Positions 1 to 8,820 of a stretch of 64,000 nucleotides of DNA are shown here, piece after piece. The stretch's first letter is position 1, and every line of letters begins with the position of its first letter. A model generated the notes under the pieces. That model made no database searches. It saw nothing but the letters and a program-made list of their open reading frames with translations, and was not told the origin of the DNA. The position numbers were made by a program, and so were the translations under genes. The stretch is from Micromonospora yangpuensis (GTDB taxonomy: Bacteria > Actinomycetota > Actinomycetes > Mycobacteriales > Micromonosporaceae): assembly GCF_900091615.1 (NCBI RefSeq), contig NZ_FMIA01000002.1, forward strand, positions 4,526,001-4,590,000, read 5' to 3'.

Positions 1-977
1 GCGTCGAGCAGGGTCTGCCAGGCGGCCCGCTGGTCACCGTCGACGGAGAAGAGTACGAAGTTGGCGTCGCTGTCGGCCACCGTGCGCCCCTGGGCACGCA
101 GCTCGGTGACGATCCGGTCGCGCTGTGCCTTGATCGCCTCGACCGTGCCGAGCAGGGCCTCACGGTGGGCCAGCACCGCCCGGGCGGCGGCCTGGGTCAG
201 CGAGGAGAGGTGGTACGGCAGGCGGACCAGACCGATCGCCTGCACCACCGCCGGGTCGGCGACCAGGTATCCGAGCCGGCCACCGGCGAAGCCGAAGGCC
301 TTGCTCATGGTCCGGGTGACCACCAGCCTGGGGTGGCCGGGCAGCAGGGCCAGGGCGCTGGCCGTGCCGGCGCGGGCGAACTCGCCGTACGCCTCGTCGA
401 CGATCACCATCCCCGGTGCCTCGGCCACCACCGCGGCGATCACCGCCGGGTCCAGCGCGGTGCCGGTGGGGTTGTTCGGCGAGCAGAGGAAGATGACGTC
501 GGGGGCGTGCTCACGGACCCGGGCCACCGCCTCGTCGACGGTCAGCGAGAAGTCGGGCCCGCGCGTCACCGGCACCCACCGGGTGCCGGTGCCCAACGAC
601 AGCAGCGAGTGCATCGAGTACGTCGGGACGAAGCCGAGCGCCGTGCGACCCGGCCCGCCGAAGACCTGCAGCAGCTGCTGCTGGATCTCGTTGGAGCCGT
701 TGGCCGCCCACACCTGTGCGCCGGTGAGCCCGTGGCCGAGATACCCGGCCAGGTCGGCGCGCAGCCCTTCGGCGTCCCGGTCCGGATACCGGTTGAGGTC
801 CCGCAGCTCGGCGGCGAGGGCCTTGGCGATCGCCTCGGTGACCTGCTCGGGCACCGGGTACGAGTTCTCGTTGGTGTTCAGCCGCACCGGCACGTCCAGC
901 TGCGGCGCCCCGTACGGGGACAGCCCGCGCAGGTCGGCGCGGATCGGCAGGTCGTCGAGGGTGGTCGGCCGCCTCAC
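1..977 (-). CDS. hisC: Histidinol-phosphate aminotransferase (3' end outside the window)
   Basis: PLP-dependent aminotransferase converting imidazole acetol phosphate to histidinol phosphate in histidine synthesis. It reads on the minus strand from a GTG at 977 whose GTGA overlaps the hisD stop, so it is translationally coupled to hisD. The frame stays open to the window edge, so the C-terminus is missing (about 325 residues visible of the usual 350-370). Visible family features: [10 protein letters not shown] near the N-terminus, the CSPNNPTG substrate/PLP segment, VDEAYGEF, and [12 protein letters not shown] carrying the Schiff-base lysine. Position directly after hisD is the usual actinobacterial his operon order. 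Confidence 0.93.
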   Translation of the reverse strand, partial: MRRPTTLDDLPIRADLRGLSPYGAPQLDVPVRLNTNENSYPVPEQVTEAIAKALAAELRDLNRYPDRDAEGLRADLAGYLGHGLTGAQVWAANGSNEIQQQLLQVFGGPGRTALGFVPTYSMHSLLSLGTGTRWVPVTRGPDFSLTVDEAVARVREHAPDVIFLCSPNNPTGTALDPAVIAAVVAEAPGMVIVDEAYGEFARAGTASALALLPGHPRLVVTRTMSKAFGFAGGRLGYLVADPAVVQAIGLVRLPYHLSSLTQAAARAVLAHREALLGTVEAIKAQRDRIVTELRAQGRTVADSDANFVLFSVDGDQRAAWQTLLD

Positions 978-2296
978 GCCGACACCTCCGGGAACCGTGC
1001 CTGGACCGCCTGGCCGTGGGCCGGCAGGTTCTCCACGTTGGCCAGGGTCACCACGTGCGGGGCCACCTCACGCAGCGCCTCCTCGGTGTACTCGACCAGG
1101 TGGATGCCGCGCAGGAACGACTGCACCGACAGGCCCGAGGAGTGTCGGGCGCAGCCGCCGGTGGGCAGCACGTGGTTGGAGCCGGCGCAGTAGTCACCGA
1201 GGGACACCGGCGACCAGGCGCCGACGAAGATCGCCCCGGCGTTTCGTACCCGCAGCGCCCACTGCCGGGCGTCGCGGGTCTGGATCTCCAGGTGCTCGGC
1301 GGCGTACGCGTCGACCACCCGCAGCCCGGCGTCGAGGTCGTCGACGAGCACCACGCCGCTCTGCTCGCCGCCGAGGGCGGTGCCGACCCGGTCGGCGTGC
1401 TTGGTGGCCGGCACCTGCCGGGCCAGCTCCCGGTCGACCGCGTCGGCCAGCTCGGTCGACGGGGTGACCAGCACGCTGGCCGCCAACGGGTCGTGCTCGG
1501 CCTGGCTGATCAGGTCGGCGGCGACGTGCGCCGGGTCGGCGGTCTCGTCGGCCAGGATGGCGATCTCGGTCGGGCCGGCCTCGGCGTCGATGCCGACCGT
1601 GCCGCGCAGCAGCCGCTTGGCGGCGGTGACCCAGATGTTGCCCGGCCCGGTGATCATGTCGACCGGCGCGCAGCGGCTGCGACCGTCGGCGTCGGTGTCC
1701 GACCCGTACGCCAGCATCGCCACCGCCTGGGCGCCACCTACCGCGTAGACCTCGTCGACGCCGAGCAGCGCGCAGGCCGCCAGGACCCGGGCGTCGGGCA
1801 GGCCGCCGTTCTCCTGCTGGGGCGGGCTGGCCACGACCAGGCCCTCGACGCCGGCGGCCTGGGCCGGCACCACGTTCATCACCACGGTCGACGGGTACAT
1901 CGCCAGCCCACCGGGGACGTACAGCCCGACCCGTCCGACCGGCACCCAGCGTTCGGTCACCGTGCCGCCCGGCACCACCTGAGTGGTGTGGTCGGTGCGC
2001 CGCTGGTCGGCGTGCACCGTACGGGCCCGCGCGATCGACTCCAGCAGCGCGGCGCGTACCTGGGGGTCGAGGGTGCCCTCGGCCTCGGCGATCGCCTCGG
2101 CGGGCACCCGCAGCTGGTCGGGGGCGACGCCGTCGAAGCGTTCGCTGGCCGCCCGGATCGCCGGGTACCCATGGTCGCGCACCGACTCGACGACGGGACG
2201 GATCCGCTCGACGGCCACCGAGACGTCGAGCTGGGCACGGGGCAGCAGGCGGCGGGGATCACGCACCGCGCCGCGCAGGTCGATCCGAGTCAGCAC
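974..2296 (-). CDS. hisD: Histidinol dehydrogenase
   Basis: Zn- and NAD-dependent oxidation of L-histidinol to L-histidine, the last two steps of the pathway. 440 residues, full family length. Recognisable blocks are [48 protein letters not shown] and the C-terminal [13 protein letters not shown] with metal and substrate ligands. The GTG start at 2296 lies 7 nt after a TAGACT -10 box, so the his transcript appears to begin at the start codon. hisC follows with a 4-bp overlap. The upstream neighbour is divergent. Confidence 0.96.
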   Translation of the reverse strand: MLTRIDLRGAVRDPRRLLPRAQLDVSVAVERIRPVVESVRDHGYPAIRAASERFDGVAPDQLRVPAEAIAEAEGTLDPQVRAALLESIARARTVHADQRRTDHTTQVVPGGTVTERWVPVGRVGLYVPGGLAMYPSTVVMNVVPAQAAGVEGLVVASPPQQENGGLPDARVLAACALLGVDEVYAVGGAQAVAMLAYGSDTDADGRSRCAPVDMITGPGNIWVTAAKRLLRGTVGIDAEAGPTEIAILADETADPAHVAADLISQAEHDPLAASVLVTPSTELADAVDRELARQVPATKHADRVGTALGGEQSGVVLVDDLDAGLRVVDAYAAEHLEIQTRDARQWALRVRNAGAIFVGAWSPVSLGDYCAGSNHVLPTGGCARHSSGLSVQSFLRGIHLVEYTEEALREVAPHVVTLANVENLPAHGQAVQARFPEVSA

Positions 2297-2303
2297 GCCT
2301 GCG

Positions 2304-2309
2304 AGTCTA
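2304..2309 (-). promoter_or_regulatory. -10 box of the leaderless hisD-hisC transcript
   Basis: TAGACT on the minus strand ends 7 nt before the hisD GTG, the spacing expected when transcription starts at the first base of the start codon. No convincing -35 hexamer is visible. Confidence 0.6.
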
Positions 2310-2390
2310 GGCGGCCCGGCCGACGACCACCCGGACCGCCCGCACCGCGGGACGCGTGAGCCGGGCCACGTCGCTCTCGATCGCGCGGGC

Positions 2391-2396
2391 TAGGCT
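2391..2396 (+). promoter_or_regulatory. -10 box of the LON-domain gene
   Basis: TAGGCT followed after 7 nt by the GTG at 2404, which points to a leaderless mRNA. The same TAGGCT plus 7 nt plus GTG arrangement recurs on the minus strand at 43752-43765. Confidence 0.55.
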
Positions 2397-2403
2397 CGAC
2401 AGC

Positions 2404-3105
2404 GTGACTGCTCGGCTGCCGGTGTTCCCGCTCGGGACGGTGCTCTTCCCCGGCCTGGTGCTGCCGCTGCACATCTTCGAGGAGCGCTACCGCGCCCTGG
2501 TCCGGCACCTGGTCGAGCTGCCCGAGGGTCAGCCCCGGGAGTTCGGCGTGGTGGCGATCCGGGCCGGCTGGGAGGTCGCCGCCAGCGGGCCGGGTGGTGC
2601 GGCGCTGGCCAACCCGGACGTGAGCCTGCACGAGGTGGGCTGCACCGCCGAGGTGCGCCAGGTCACCGAGCTGCCCGACGGCGGCTTCGACCTGGTCACC
2701 GTGGGGCGTCGCCGGTTCCGGCTGCGTGACGTGGACGGCCGGTCGGCGCCTTACCTGACCGCCGAGGTGGAGTGGCTGCCCGAGCCGACCGGCCCGGACG
2801 AGTCCACCGCCCTGCTCGCCGCCCGGGTGATCGCGGTCTTCCGGCAGTACCTCACCCTGGTCCGCGCCGAGGACGAGGAGCTCTCCGAGCAGCTGCCGGA
2901 GGATCCCACCGTGCTGTCACACCTGGTGGCGGCCACCGCGGCACTGACCGTGGGCGACCGGCAGGAGCTGCTCGCCATCGACGACACCGCCGCCCGGCTC
3001 CGGGCCGAGCTGCGGCTGCTCAACCGCGAGGCGGCTCTGCTGCGCCAGGTCCGGGCGGTTCCGGTGCCGTTGTCGGAGCTGGCGGCGCCACCGACCCCCA
3101 ACTGA
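2404..3105 (+). CDS. LON peptidase substrate-binding-domain protein
   Basis: 233 residues. It begins TARLPVFPLGTVLFPG and continues PLHIFEERYRALV, the signature of the LON N-terminal substrate-recognition fold, but has no AAA+ or protease domain. Such stand-alone LON-N proteins are common in actinobacteria and their function is not established; substrate or adaptor binding is only an inference. The GTG start was chosen because the LON motif begins immediately and a -10 box sits 7 nt upstream. The last 86 bp overlap the 3' end of the convergent DUF2567 gene. Confidence 0.85.
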   Translation: MTARLPVFPLGTVLFPGLVLPLHIFEERYRALVRHLVELPEGQPREFGVVAIRAGWEVAASGPGGAALANPDVSLHEVGCTAEVRQVTELPDGGFDLVTVGRRRFRLRDVDGRSAPYLTAEVEWLPEPTGPDESTALLAARVIAVFRQYLTLVRAEDEELSEQLPEDPTVLSHLVAATAALTVGDRQELLAIDDTAARLRAELRLLNREAALLRQVRAVPVPLSELAAPPTPN

Positions 3106-4066
3106 CCTGGTCCACCCCACCCGGCCCACCCGACCAGAGCGGGGGCTCCGGCTCCGGGTGCAGGGACGGCCACCGCGACCAGCCGGCCAGCAGGGTGTAC
3201 GTCACCGCCGCGCCGAACGCGACAAGCAGTACGTTGCCGTACGGCACGGGCAGCACCCCGAGCACCCGCTCCACCCCGCCGGCTCGCAGGTCGACCGGCC
3301 GTTCGAAGGCCTGCCCCGCCGGCGCCTCGGCCAGCAACCGCTGGTAGGTCGACCAGCCGATACGCCGCCCCACCTGCCACGCCACCAGGGCGGCACCGAT
3401 GCCGCCCACGGTCAACGCGACCAGGCCCGCCGGGCCACGCAGGCGGCGCAGCAGGAACCACAGCCCGATCGCGGCGAGTATCCCGAGGCCGAGCGCGAGC
3501 AGGCTGAACCAGCCGTCGGCGGCGATCGGCTGCTCCGGCTGCGGTTCGGCGTAGATCGCACCCTGCGCTGTCTTGATCACCGGAGTGGCGGGGGCCAGCC
3601 GGGCCCAGAGCAGCCCGAGCGGTACGCCGAGCAGGGTCAGCCCGGCCACCACCGCCCCGACCAGCCCGACGACGCGCCGCAGCGGCAACCGTGGCTCGTC
3701 GAAGCGCAGCTCCAGCCAGCTCCGGTACGCCCCGGGCACGCCCGGCGGGTAACCACCCACACCCCCGCCCGGCACGGCGGCGGCCGACGGATCAGCGGCC
3801 GACGGAGCGGCAGAAGCCGGAGCGGCAGAGGGCGGATCGGCGGAAGCCGGAGCGGCGGAGGGCGGATCGGCGGAAGCCGGAGCGGCGGAGGGCGGATCGG
3901 CGGAAGCCGGAGCGGCGGAGGGCGGATCGGCGGAAGCCGGAGCGGCGGAGGGCGGATCGGCGGAAGCCGGAGCGGCGGAGGGCGGATCGGCGGCCGACGG
4001 CAGCGGGGCGCCGGCCGGGTCGACGGGCGGCACCCGACGATCGGGGTCGAAAGTAGCCGGACTCAC
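3020..4066 (-). CDS. DUF2567-type membrane protein with a repetitive N-terminal tail
   Basis: 348 residues, GTG start with AGGA upstream. About 100 N-terminal residues are low-complexity Pro/Ala/Ser, including six tandem copies of a decapeptide (SAAPASADPP). The remainder has about four hydrophobic segments (GLVGAVVAGLTLLGVPLG, LLALGLGILAAIGLWFLL, LVALTVGGIGAALVAW, VLLVAFGAAVTYTLLAG) and the extracytoplasmic GWFSLLALG and PVPYGN patches typical of DUF2567. Function unknown. It follows the ParA-like gene at 71 bp on the same strand and may be cotranscribed. Its 3' end overlaps the convergent LON-domain gene. Confidence 0.75.
   Translation of the reverse strand: MSPATFDPDRRVPPVDPAGAPLPSAADPPSAAPASADPPSAAPASADPPSAAPASADPPSAAPASADPPSAAPASADPPSAAPASAAPSAADPSAAAVPGGGVGGYPPGVPGAYRSWLELRFDEPRLPLRRVVGLVGAVVAGLTLLGVPLGLLWARLAPATPVIKTAQGAIYAEPQPEQPIAADGWFSLLALGLGILAAIGLWFLLRRLRGPAGLVALTVGGIGAALVAWQVGRRIGWSTYQRLLAEAPAGQAFERPVDLRAGGVERVLGVLPVPYGNVLLVAFGAAVTYTLLAGWSRWPSLHPEPEPPLWSGGPGGVDQVSWGSVAPPAPTTAPEPPGPGAAEPPRG
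3811..3990. repeat. 30-bp in-frame tandem repeat, 6 copies
   Basis: Five identical 30-bp units start at 3841, 3871, 3901, 3931 and 3961; a sixth at 3811 has two mismatches. Because the unit is a multiple of three, changes in copy number keep the DUF2567 gene in frame. Each unit encodes the decapeptide SAAPASADPP. Confidence 0.97.
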
Positions 4067-4137
4067 CTCGTGATCCTCTCAGGCCACCGAGTTCCCCGGA
4101 TCCCCGGTGACCGACACCGACGCCAGGTCCCTGCGGG

Positions 4138-5856
4138 TCAGTGCGCGAAGGGCTCCAGCATCACCGAGGCGGCCCGCAGCCAGGCCTGCCGGGTCTCCGG
4201 CTGGAGTTGGTGGTATTCGATCGACGAACCGGTCTCCAGGGCCGGGTCGTACGGCACCACGGCGACCGCCCTGGTCCGGGTGGCGAAGTGCCGCTCCAGG
4301 TCGGTCTGCAGGGTGGAGCGCCCCGGGGTCGGACACGAGATCAGGGTGACCGCGTTGTCGGCCAGCTCGCCCATGCCCACCTCGTGCAGCAGGTCCAGCA
4401 TCCAGTCGGCGCTGAACGCGGCATCCTCCCGGGGCACCGTGGTGACCACCAACTGGTCGGCGGCCTGCATCACGGTGCGCCAGTTCGGGCTCTCCACGTT
4501 GTTTCCGGTGTCCACACAGACCACGTCGTGGGTACGCCGCAGCAGCTCCAGCACCCGCTTGACGGTGTACTTGTCGAGCCGCTGGGCGAACCGGGGACTC
4601 TCCTCCCCCGCCAGCACGTCGTACGAACCGTCGGAGGCGTGGCGGAGGTAGTCGTCCAGCTGCTCCAGCAGCGGAGCGCCGTCCAGGATCTCGATCTGGG
4701 CCAGGTCGGTGACCAGGTGCCGGATGGTCCGGGCGTGCCGGGCGCTGCCGGCGCGCAAGCCGAGGGTGCCCCGCAGCTCGTTGTCGTCCCAGGCGAGCAC
4801 ACCACGGCCCCGCACGCTGCCCACGGTCGCCGCGGCCAGCACGGTGGCGGTGGTCTTGTGCACCCCGCCCTTCGGGTTGGCGAAGGCCAGCACCCGTGGG
4901 GTGCCGAGGTCCCGGCGCAGCACACCGGCGGCCCGGTCCACCTCGCTCTCGGCACTCTGTGCACGCCACTCGATGCGGGGGGCCGGATAACCTCGCTCAC
5001 CCACCACCGCCGCCCCCGCCGACTGGGGCGCGGACGGGGACGGTGGCGCAGCCGGGGGCGGTGCCACGGCCGGGGGCGGCGGTGCCGGTGCGGCCGGGGG
5101 CTGAGGTGTCGACAGCGGCTGAGGCGGAGTCGCCGAGGGCGGCGCCGGTGCGGGTGGCACCGGGGCCTGGTAGGCGCGCTGCCGGTACCCGTTGTCCAGC
5201 AGGGCGTACCGGGACTCCACCGGCGGTTCCGGGCGGTAGCCGTTGTCCAGCAGGGCGTAGCGGGACTCGGCCGCCCCGTCCCGGACCGGCGGATCGGCCG
5301 GCGACGGGTCGGGGCGGTACGACGGTCCGGCCCGGGACGCGTCGAGGCCCGACGTCCGCTCCCGCCGGGACAGCGCCTCGCCCCGGGACGCCTCCGAACG
5401 GTACGACGGCTCGCCCCGGTGGCCGGGCTCCGGCTGGTGCGGACGCTCCGGCCGGTACGACGGATCAAGCTGGTACGACGGATCCAACTGGTACGACGGG
5501 TCCGACCGGTAGGACGGGTCGGACGGGTAGGACCGGTCCGACCGGTACGACGGGTCCGGTCGGTAGCTGGGCTCGGCCCGCTGCGGCGGCTGCGCGCGGT
5601 AGGTCGGCTCCGCCGGGTGACCCCGCTCCGCGGGCGGGCCGGCATCGGACCGGCCACCGTAGCCGTTGCCGGAACCGCGTCGGGGCAACGGTTCCGGCGC
5701 GACGGCCGGCTCGTCGGCGCGGTGGTCGGTCTCCGGCTCGGCATGGCGACCACCGAGTCGGGCGCGGTCGAGCAGCGCCCGCCAACGCGGTGCTGGTTCG
5801 GCCGGCCGACCCCAGCCGGTCTCGCTGCCGTCCACGGCTCGCCCTCCCAGCACCAT
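4138..5856 (-). CDS. ParA/MinD-family ATPase with long Pro/Tyr-rich N-terminus
   Basis: 572 residues. The C-terminal 250 form a deviant Walker A ATPase: FANPKGGVHKTT near residue 328, with His where ParA proteins usually have Gly, then CVDTGNNVESP (switch/Walker B region) and VVTTVPREDAAFSADWML. The first 300 residues look disordered, with a degenerate SYRSDP-type hexapeptide array (about 5447-5574), two near-identical copies of ESRYALLDNGYR (5182-5217 and 5233-5268) and polyproline. The layout resembles EspI-like or polarity-associated ATPases of actinobacteria, but no ESX genes are nearby and no ParB follows, so the role is unknown. The ATG at 5856 is the first good start; a TAGCCT box lies 15 nt upstream. 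Confidence 0.8.
   Translation of the reverse strand: MVLGGRAVDGSETGWGRPAEPAPRWRALLDRARLGGRHAEPETDHRADEPAVAPEPLPRRGSGNGYGGRSDAGPPAERGHPAEPTYRAQPPQRAEPSYRPDPSYRSDRSYPSDPSYRSDPSYQLDPSYQLDPSYRPERPHQPEPGHRGEPSYRSEASRGEALSRRERTSGLDASRAGPSYRPDPSPADPPVRDGAAESRYALLDNGYRPEPPVESRYALLDNGYRQRAYQAPVPPAPAPPSATPPQPLSTPQPPAAPAPPPPAVAPPPAAPPSPSAPQSAGAAVVGERGYPAPRIEWRAQSAESEVDRAAGVLRRDLGTPRVLAFANPKGGVHKTTATVLAAATVGSVRGRGVLAWDDNELRGTLGLRAGSARHARTIRHLVTDLAQIEILDGAPLLEQLDDYLRHASDGSYDVLAGEESPRFAQRLDKYTVKRVLELLRRTHDVVCVDTGNNVESPNWRTVMQAADQLVVTTVPREDAAFSADWMLDLLHEVGMGELADNAVTLISCPTPGRSTLQTDLERHFATRTRAVAVVPYDPALETGSSIEYHQLQPETRQAWLRAASVMLEPFAH
5182..5268. repeat. Duplicated 36-bp coding motif (ESRYALLDNGYR)
   Basis: Two 36-bp copies at 5182-5217 and 5233-5268, separated by 15 bp and nearly identical. 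Both encode ESRYALLDNGYR in the N-terminal tail of the ParA-like ATPase. The copies keep the same peptide despite synonymous changes. Confidence 0.9.
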
Positions 5857-5871
5857 CGGATCCCGCCTGAC

Positions 5872-5877
5872 AGGCTA
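5872..5877 (-). promoter_or_regulatory. Candidate -10 box of the ParA-like gene
   Basis: TAGCCT on the minus strand 15 nt upstream of the ATG. No clear -35. The rest of the 254-bp stretch 5857-6110 between this gene and rluD shows nothing else recognisable. Confidence 0.35.
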
Positions 5878-6110
5878 CGAACCAAACCCTATTCGGGCCA
5901 CACCGGTCCGCGCACCTTCCCCCGTGGACGAGCTGTCCCCCCGACGTACGGCCGAACCGCCGCTCGGCCCATCAGCCGAGGTGGACAGGGCCGTTCAACC
6001 CCCTGGAACTGGTCCTTCAACCCGGCCGGCGGCACCACGCGGCGGGCACCGCCAGCCACGAACCGACCACGCTACGGGATGCCCCGTCCACCACGTGGCC
6101 GGCCACCTGG

Positions 6111-7043
6111 CTAGTCACGCAGGACGTCGAGGGCCTGGTCGAGGTCGGCGGGGTAGTCGCTGACGAAGGTCACCTGCTCGCCGGTACCCGGATGCACGAA
6201 GCTCAGGGCGCGCGCGTGCAGCCACTGCCGGCTGAGTCCCAGCCGGGCGGAGAGGGTGGGGTCGGCGCCGTAGGTGATGTCTCCCACACACGGGTGCCGC
6301 AGGGTGGAGAAGTGCACCCGGATCTGGTGGGTCCGACCGGTCTCCAGGCGTACCTGCAGCAGGCTCGCCGCCGGGAACGCCTCGATGGTGTCGTAGTGGG
6401 TGACGCTGGGCTTGCCGTCGGAGACCACCGCCCAGCGGTAGTCGTGGGTGGGGTGGCGGTCGATCGGGGCGTCGATGGTGCCGCGCAGCGGATCCAGGTG
6501 CCCCTGCACCACCGCGTGGTACTGCTTGTCCACCTCGCGGTACTTGAAGGCCCGTTTCAGCGCGCTGTACGCCGACTCGCTCTTGGCCACCACCATGATC
6601 CCGGTGGTGCCGACGTCGAGCCGGTGCACCACCCCCTGCCGCTCGGCGGCGCCGCTGGTCGCGATGGTGTGGCCGATCGCGGCGAGCCCGCCGATGACCG
6701 TCGGCCCGGTCCAGCCGGGGCTGGGGTGGGCGGCGACGCCGACCGGCTTGTCGACCACCACGATGTCGTCGTCGGCGTGGACCACGCGCAGGCCGGGCAC
6801 CGCCTGCGGCACCACACTCGGCGCGGCGACCGGGGCGGGCAGGGTCACCTCCAGCCAGGAACCGGCCTTGACCTTGTGCGAGTTCGGCCGGGTGACCCCG
6901 TCGACCAGGGCGTCGCCCGCGTCGACCAGGGCCGCGGCGGCCGTCCGGGAGAACCCGAGCAGCCGGGACACCGCCTGGTCCAGGCGCATCCCGTCCAGGC
7001 CGTCCGGCACCGGCAGGGAACGCTGGTCACGATAGGTGCTCAC
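6111..7043 (-). CDS. rluD: RluD-type 23S rRNA pseudouridine synthase
   Basis: 310 residues. N-terminal S4-like RNA-binding region ([30 protein letters not shown]) followed by the RluA-family catalytic domain. The [15 protein letters not shown] block carries the catalytic Asp near residue 140; [13 protein letters not shown] and [10 protein letters not shown] are also diagnostic. It probably isomerises uridines of helix 69 in 23S rRNA. The GTG start overlaps the lspA stop as GTGA; the lspA-rluD pair is conserved in many bacteria. Confidence 0.93.
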   Translation of the reverse strand: MSTYRDQRSLPVPDGLDGMRLDQAVSRLLGFSRTAAAALVDAGDALVDGVTRPNSHKVKAGSWLEVTLPAPVAAPSVVPQAVPGLRVVHADDDIVVVDKPVGVAAHPSPGWTGPTVIGGLAAIGHTIATSGAAERQGVVHRLDVGTTGIMVVAKSESAYSALKRAFKYREVDKQYHAVVQGHLDPLRGTIDAPIDRHPTHDYRWAVVSDGKPSVTHYDTIEAFPAASLLQVRLETGRTHQIRVHFSTLRHPCVGDITYGADPTLSARLGLSRQWLHARALSFVHPGTGEQVTFVSDYPADLDQALDVLRD

Positions 7044-7678
7044 GCGCGCCCCCGCTCCTGGGCCGGGCCCGCCGGGCTCCGGTCGTCATCGCTGTCGGTC
7101 TCGGTGTCGGTGGTCCGGCCGCCGCCGCTGATCCGGGTGCCGTCGCGCTGCCGGCCGGTCAACTCCAGCAGCACCGCCAGGATCACCCCGCAGACCAGGG
7201 CGCTGTCGGCCAGGTTGAACACCGGAAAGACCTGCCCGTACGGATGGAACGGGCTGATCATGTCGACCACGTGACCGAGGAAGTGCCCGGGCGCGCGGAA
7301 GATCCGGTCACCCAGGTTACCCAGGGCCCCGCCCAGCACCAGACCGAGCGAGACCGCCCAGGGCAGCGACCGCAGCCGCAGCGCCATCCACCCGATCCAG
7401 ACCACCACCCCCATGGTGATCACCGGGAAGATCCAGGTGTAGTCGCCGCCCAGCCCCCAGGCCGCCCCGCTGTTGCGGACCAGGGTGAGGTAGATGGCGC
7501 CGCCGAGCAACCGTATCGGCTCCCGGTCCTGCAGGGCCGCCAACGCCCAGTGCTTGGTGAGCTGGTCGGCGACGAGCAGGAACAGGCCGAGGCCGAAGAG
7601 GGTCCCCACCGCTGCGCGACGGGCTCTGCCACCCGCCGGCTCAGCGTTGGATGACCCGGCGGGCGGTGCTGCGCTCAT
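7040..7678 (-). CDS. lspA: Lipoprotein signal peptidase (signal peptidase II)
   Basis: Membrane aspartyl protease that removes signal peptides from diacylglyceryl-modified prolipoproteins. 212 residues with four hydrophobic segments. The two catalytic-Asp motifs are present: GNLGDRIFR near residue 122 and FNLADSALV near residue 157. The charged N- and C-terminal tails are longer than in E. coli. It is coupled to rluD by a 4-bp overlap and lies 65 bp after the zinc-finger gene. Confidence 0.95.
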   Translation of the reverse strand: MSAAPPAGSSNAEPAGGRARRAAVGTLFGLGLFLLVADQLTKHWALAALQDREPIRLLGGAIYLTLVRNSGAAWGLGGDYTWIFPVITMGVVVWIGWMALRLRSLPWAVSLGLVLGGALGNLGDRIFRAPGHFLGHVVDMISPFHPYGQVFPVFNLADSALVCGVILAVLLELTGRQRDGTRISGGGRTTDTETDSDDDRSPAGPAQERGRA

Positions 7679-7743
7679 CTGCTCCCCATCGACACTCTCG
7701 GCGGTGACCGGTCACCGGTGGTACCGGCTGCCGGGGAGCGGTG

Positions 7744-8163
7744 TCAGCGCCGCTCCTCCAGCTGCTTGCAGCTCACGCAGAGGGTGGCCGACGGGAAGGC
7801 GGCAAGCCGCTCCACCGGGATCGGGTTGCCGCACCGCTCGCACCAGCCGTAGTGGCCCTCGTCGAGTCGCTCCAGGGCCCGTTCGACCTGCGTGATCCGC
7901 TCCTTGATGCTGTTGGCGAGAGAGATCTCCTGCTCCCGCTCGAACGTCTTCGTCCCGGTGTCGGCCTGGTCGTCGCCGGCCGAGTCGGTCAGCCGGTCGC
8001 GCTGCAGCTCGGTGATCTCGCTCAGCGTCTGATCGTACTCGGCGCGCAGCTCGTCGCGGCGTGCCGCCAGGGCCGCCCGGATCTTCTCGGTCTCCGCGGT
8101 GCTGCGGGTGGGCTTCGCCACCGGCTTGCGGCCGGCAGTCCGGGTGTCGGCTGGCTTCGCCAT
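7744..8163 (-). CDS. DksA/TraR-type C4 zinc-finger protein
   Basis: 139 residues: a basic N-terminal tail, a long helix pair (residues 22-100) and a C4 zinc finger with Cys108, Cys111, Cys129 and Cys132. DksA-type proteins insert a coiled coil into the RNA polymerase secondary channel. Actinobacterial members are mostly uncharacterised, so direct RNA polymerase binding is an inference. ATG start with GGGAGC upstream. A well-spaced promoter lies 120 bp upstream, so this gene probably heads the operon with lspA and rluD. Confidence 0.88.
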   Translation of the reverse strand: MAKPADTRTAGRKPVAKPTRSTAETEKIRAALAARRDELRAEYDQTLSEITELQRDRLTDSAGDDQADTGTKTFEREQEISLANSIKERITQVERALERLDEGHYGWCERCGNPIPVERLAAFPSATLCVSCKQLEERR

Positions 8164-8290
8164 CGTCAGCTCCCTCGGCCGCGGAGTCCGCAGCGGTCGG
8201 CGGTGCCTGCGGGGCCACGCCGGTCAGGCATGTCCCCCGGGTACGAAAAGGGGCACGCGGCACGACGGCCGCGTACTCCGGAGGTTGGCA

Positions 8291-8320
8291 AGAATACGGA
8301 ACGTAGGCCTGTTACGACAA
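8291..8320 (-). promoter_or_regulatory. Promoter upstream of the DksA/TraR-lspA-rluD operon
   Basis: Minus-strand -35 TTGTCG (8315-8320), 18-nt spacer and -10 TATTCT (8291-8296), giving a leader of about 120 nt before the ATG at 8163. The rest of the 336-bp gap 8164-8499 holds only a doubtful small open frame ending at 8363 (see findings). Confidence 0.55.
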
Positions 8321-8499
8321 CGTGCCGAACCGGCTCACCGCGATCCCGCCGCGATTAACCCCTCATCGGGGCAAAAAGTACGCTAGCAGCTGTTTGTCCT
8401 GGTCGGCGGCGTACTCGCCGAACCAGCGGACCAACCGGTCGGGCGCCGGCCGACCACGGTCGACGTCCCCCGGCGGGACAGTCCGAGCCGGTGTCCGGC

Positions 8500-8808
8500 T
8501 TACGGCGGGGATCCGTCCCTGAGGCGGGACACCAGCTCGGGCAGTCCGGCCGGTGGACGGTCGACGCGGAAGAGCTTGTCCCGGCTGGCGGCGCCGGTGC
8601 GCAGGGACACCGCCGCCGGCCGTACGCCGCACGCGTCGGCCAGGGCCCGCCGGGCGGCCTCGGTGGCCCGGCCGTCCACCGCCCGGGCGTGCACCGCGAC
8701 CACCAGGGCCGGTCCGTGGGGACCGTCGAACCGACCGCCGACCCGGGTCCGGGAGGCACCCGGTTTCACCCGTACGGCGATGGTGAACATGTCGTCGACG
8801 GGAGCCAC
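8500..8808 (-). CDS. DUF167 (YggU-type) family protein
   Basis: 102 residues. MFTIAVRVKPGASRTRVGG and the central VVAVHARAVDGRATEAARRALADA are the DUF167 signature. Small alpha/beta protein of unknown function, often found near yggT or pyrroline-5-carboxylate reductase genes; here it is in the same strand block as yggT and sepF. It starts 12 bp after the stop of the upstream membrane-protein gene, so cotranscription is likely. Confidence 0.88.
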   Translation of the reverse strand: MAPVDDMFTIAVRVKPGASRTRVGGRFDGPHGPALVVAVHARAVDGRATEAARRALADACGVRPAAVSLRTGAASRDKLFRVDRPPAGLPELVSRLRDGSPP

Positions 8809-8820
8809 CGGGTGCTGCGC

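Noticed and set aside
3811..3990. CRISPR-like array
   Set aside because: The 30-bp units are directly abutting with no spacers and lie in frame inside a coding gene; no cas genes are present.
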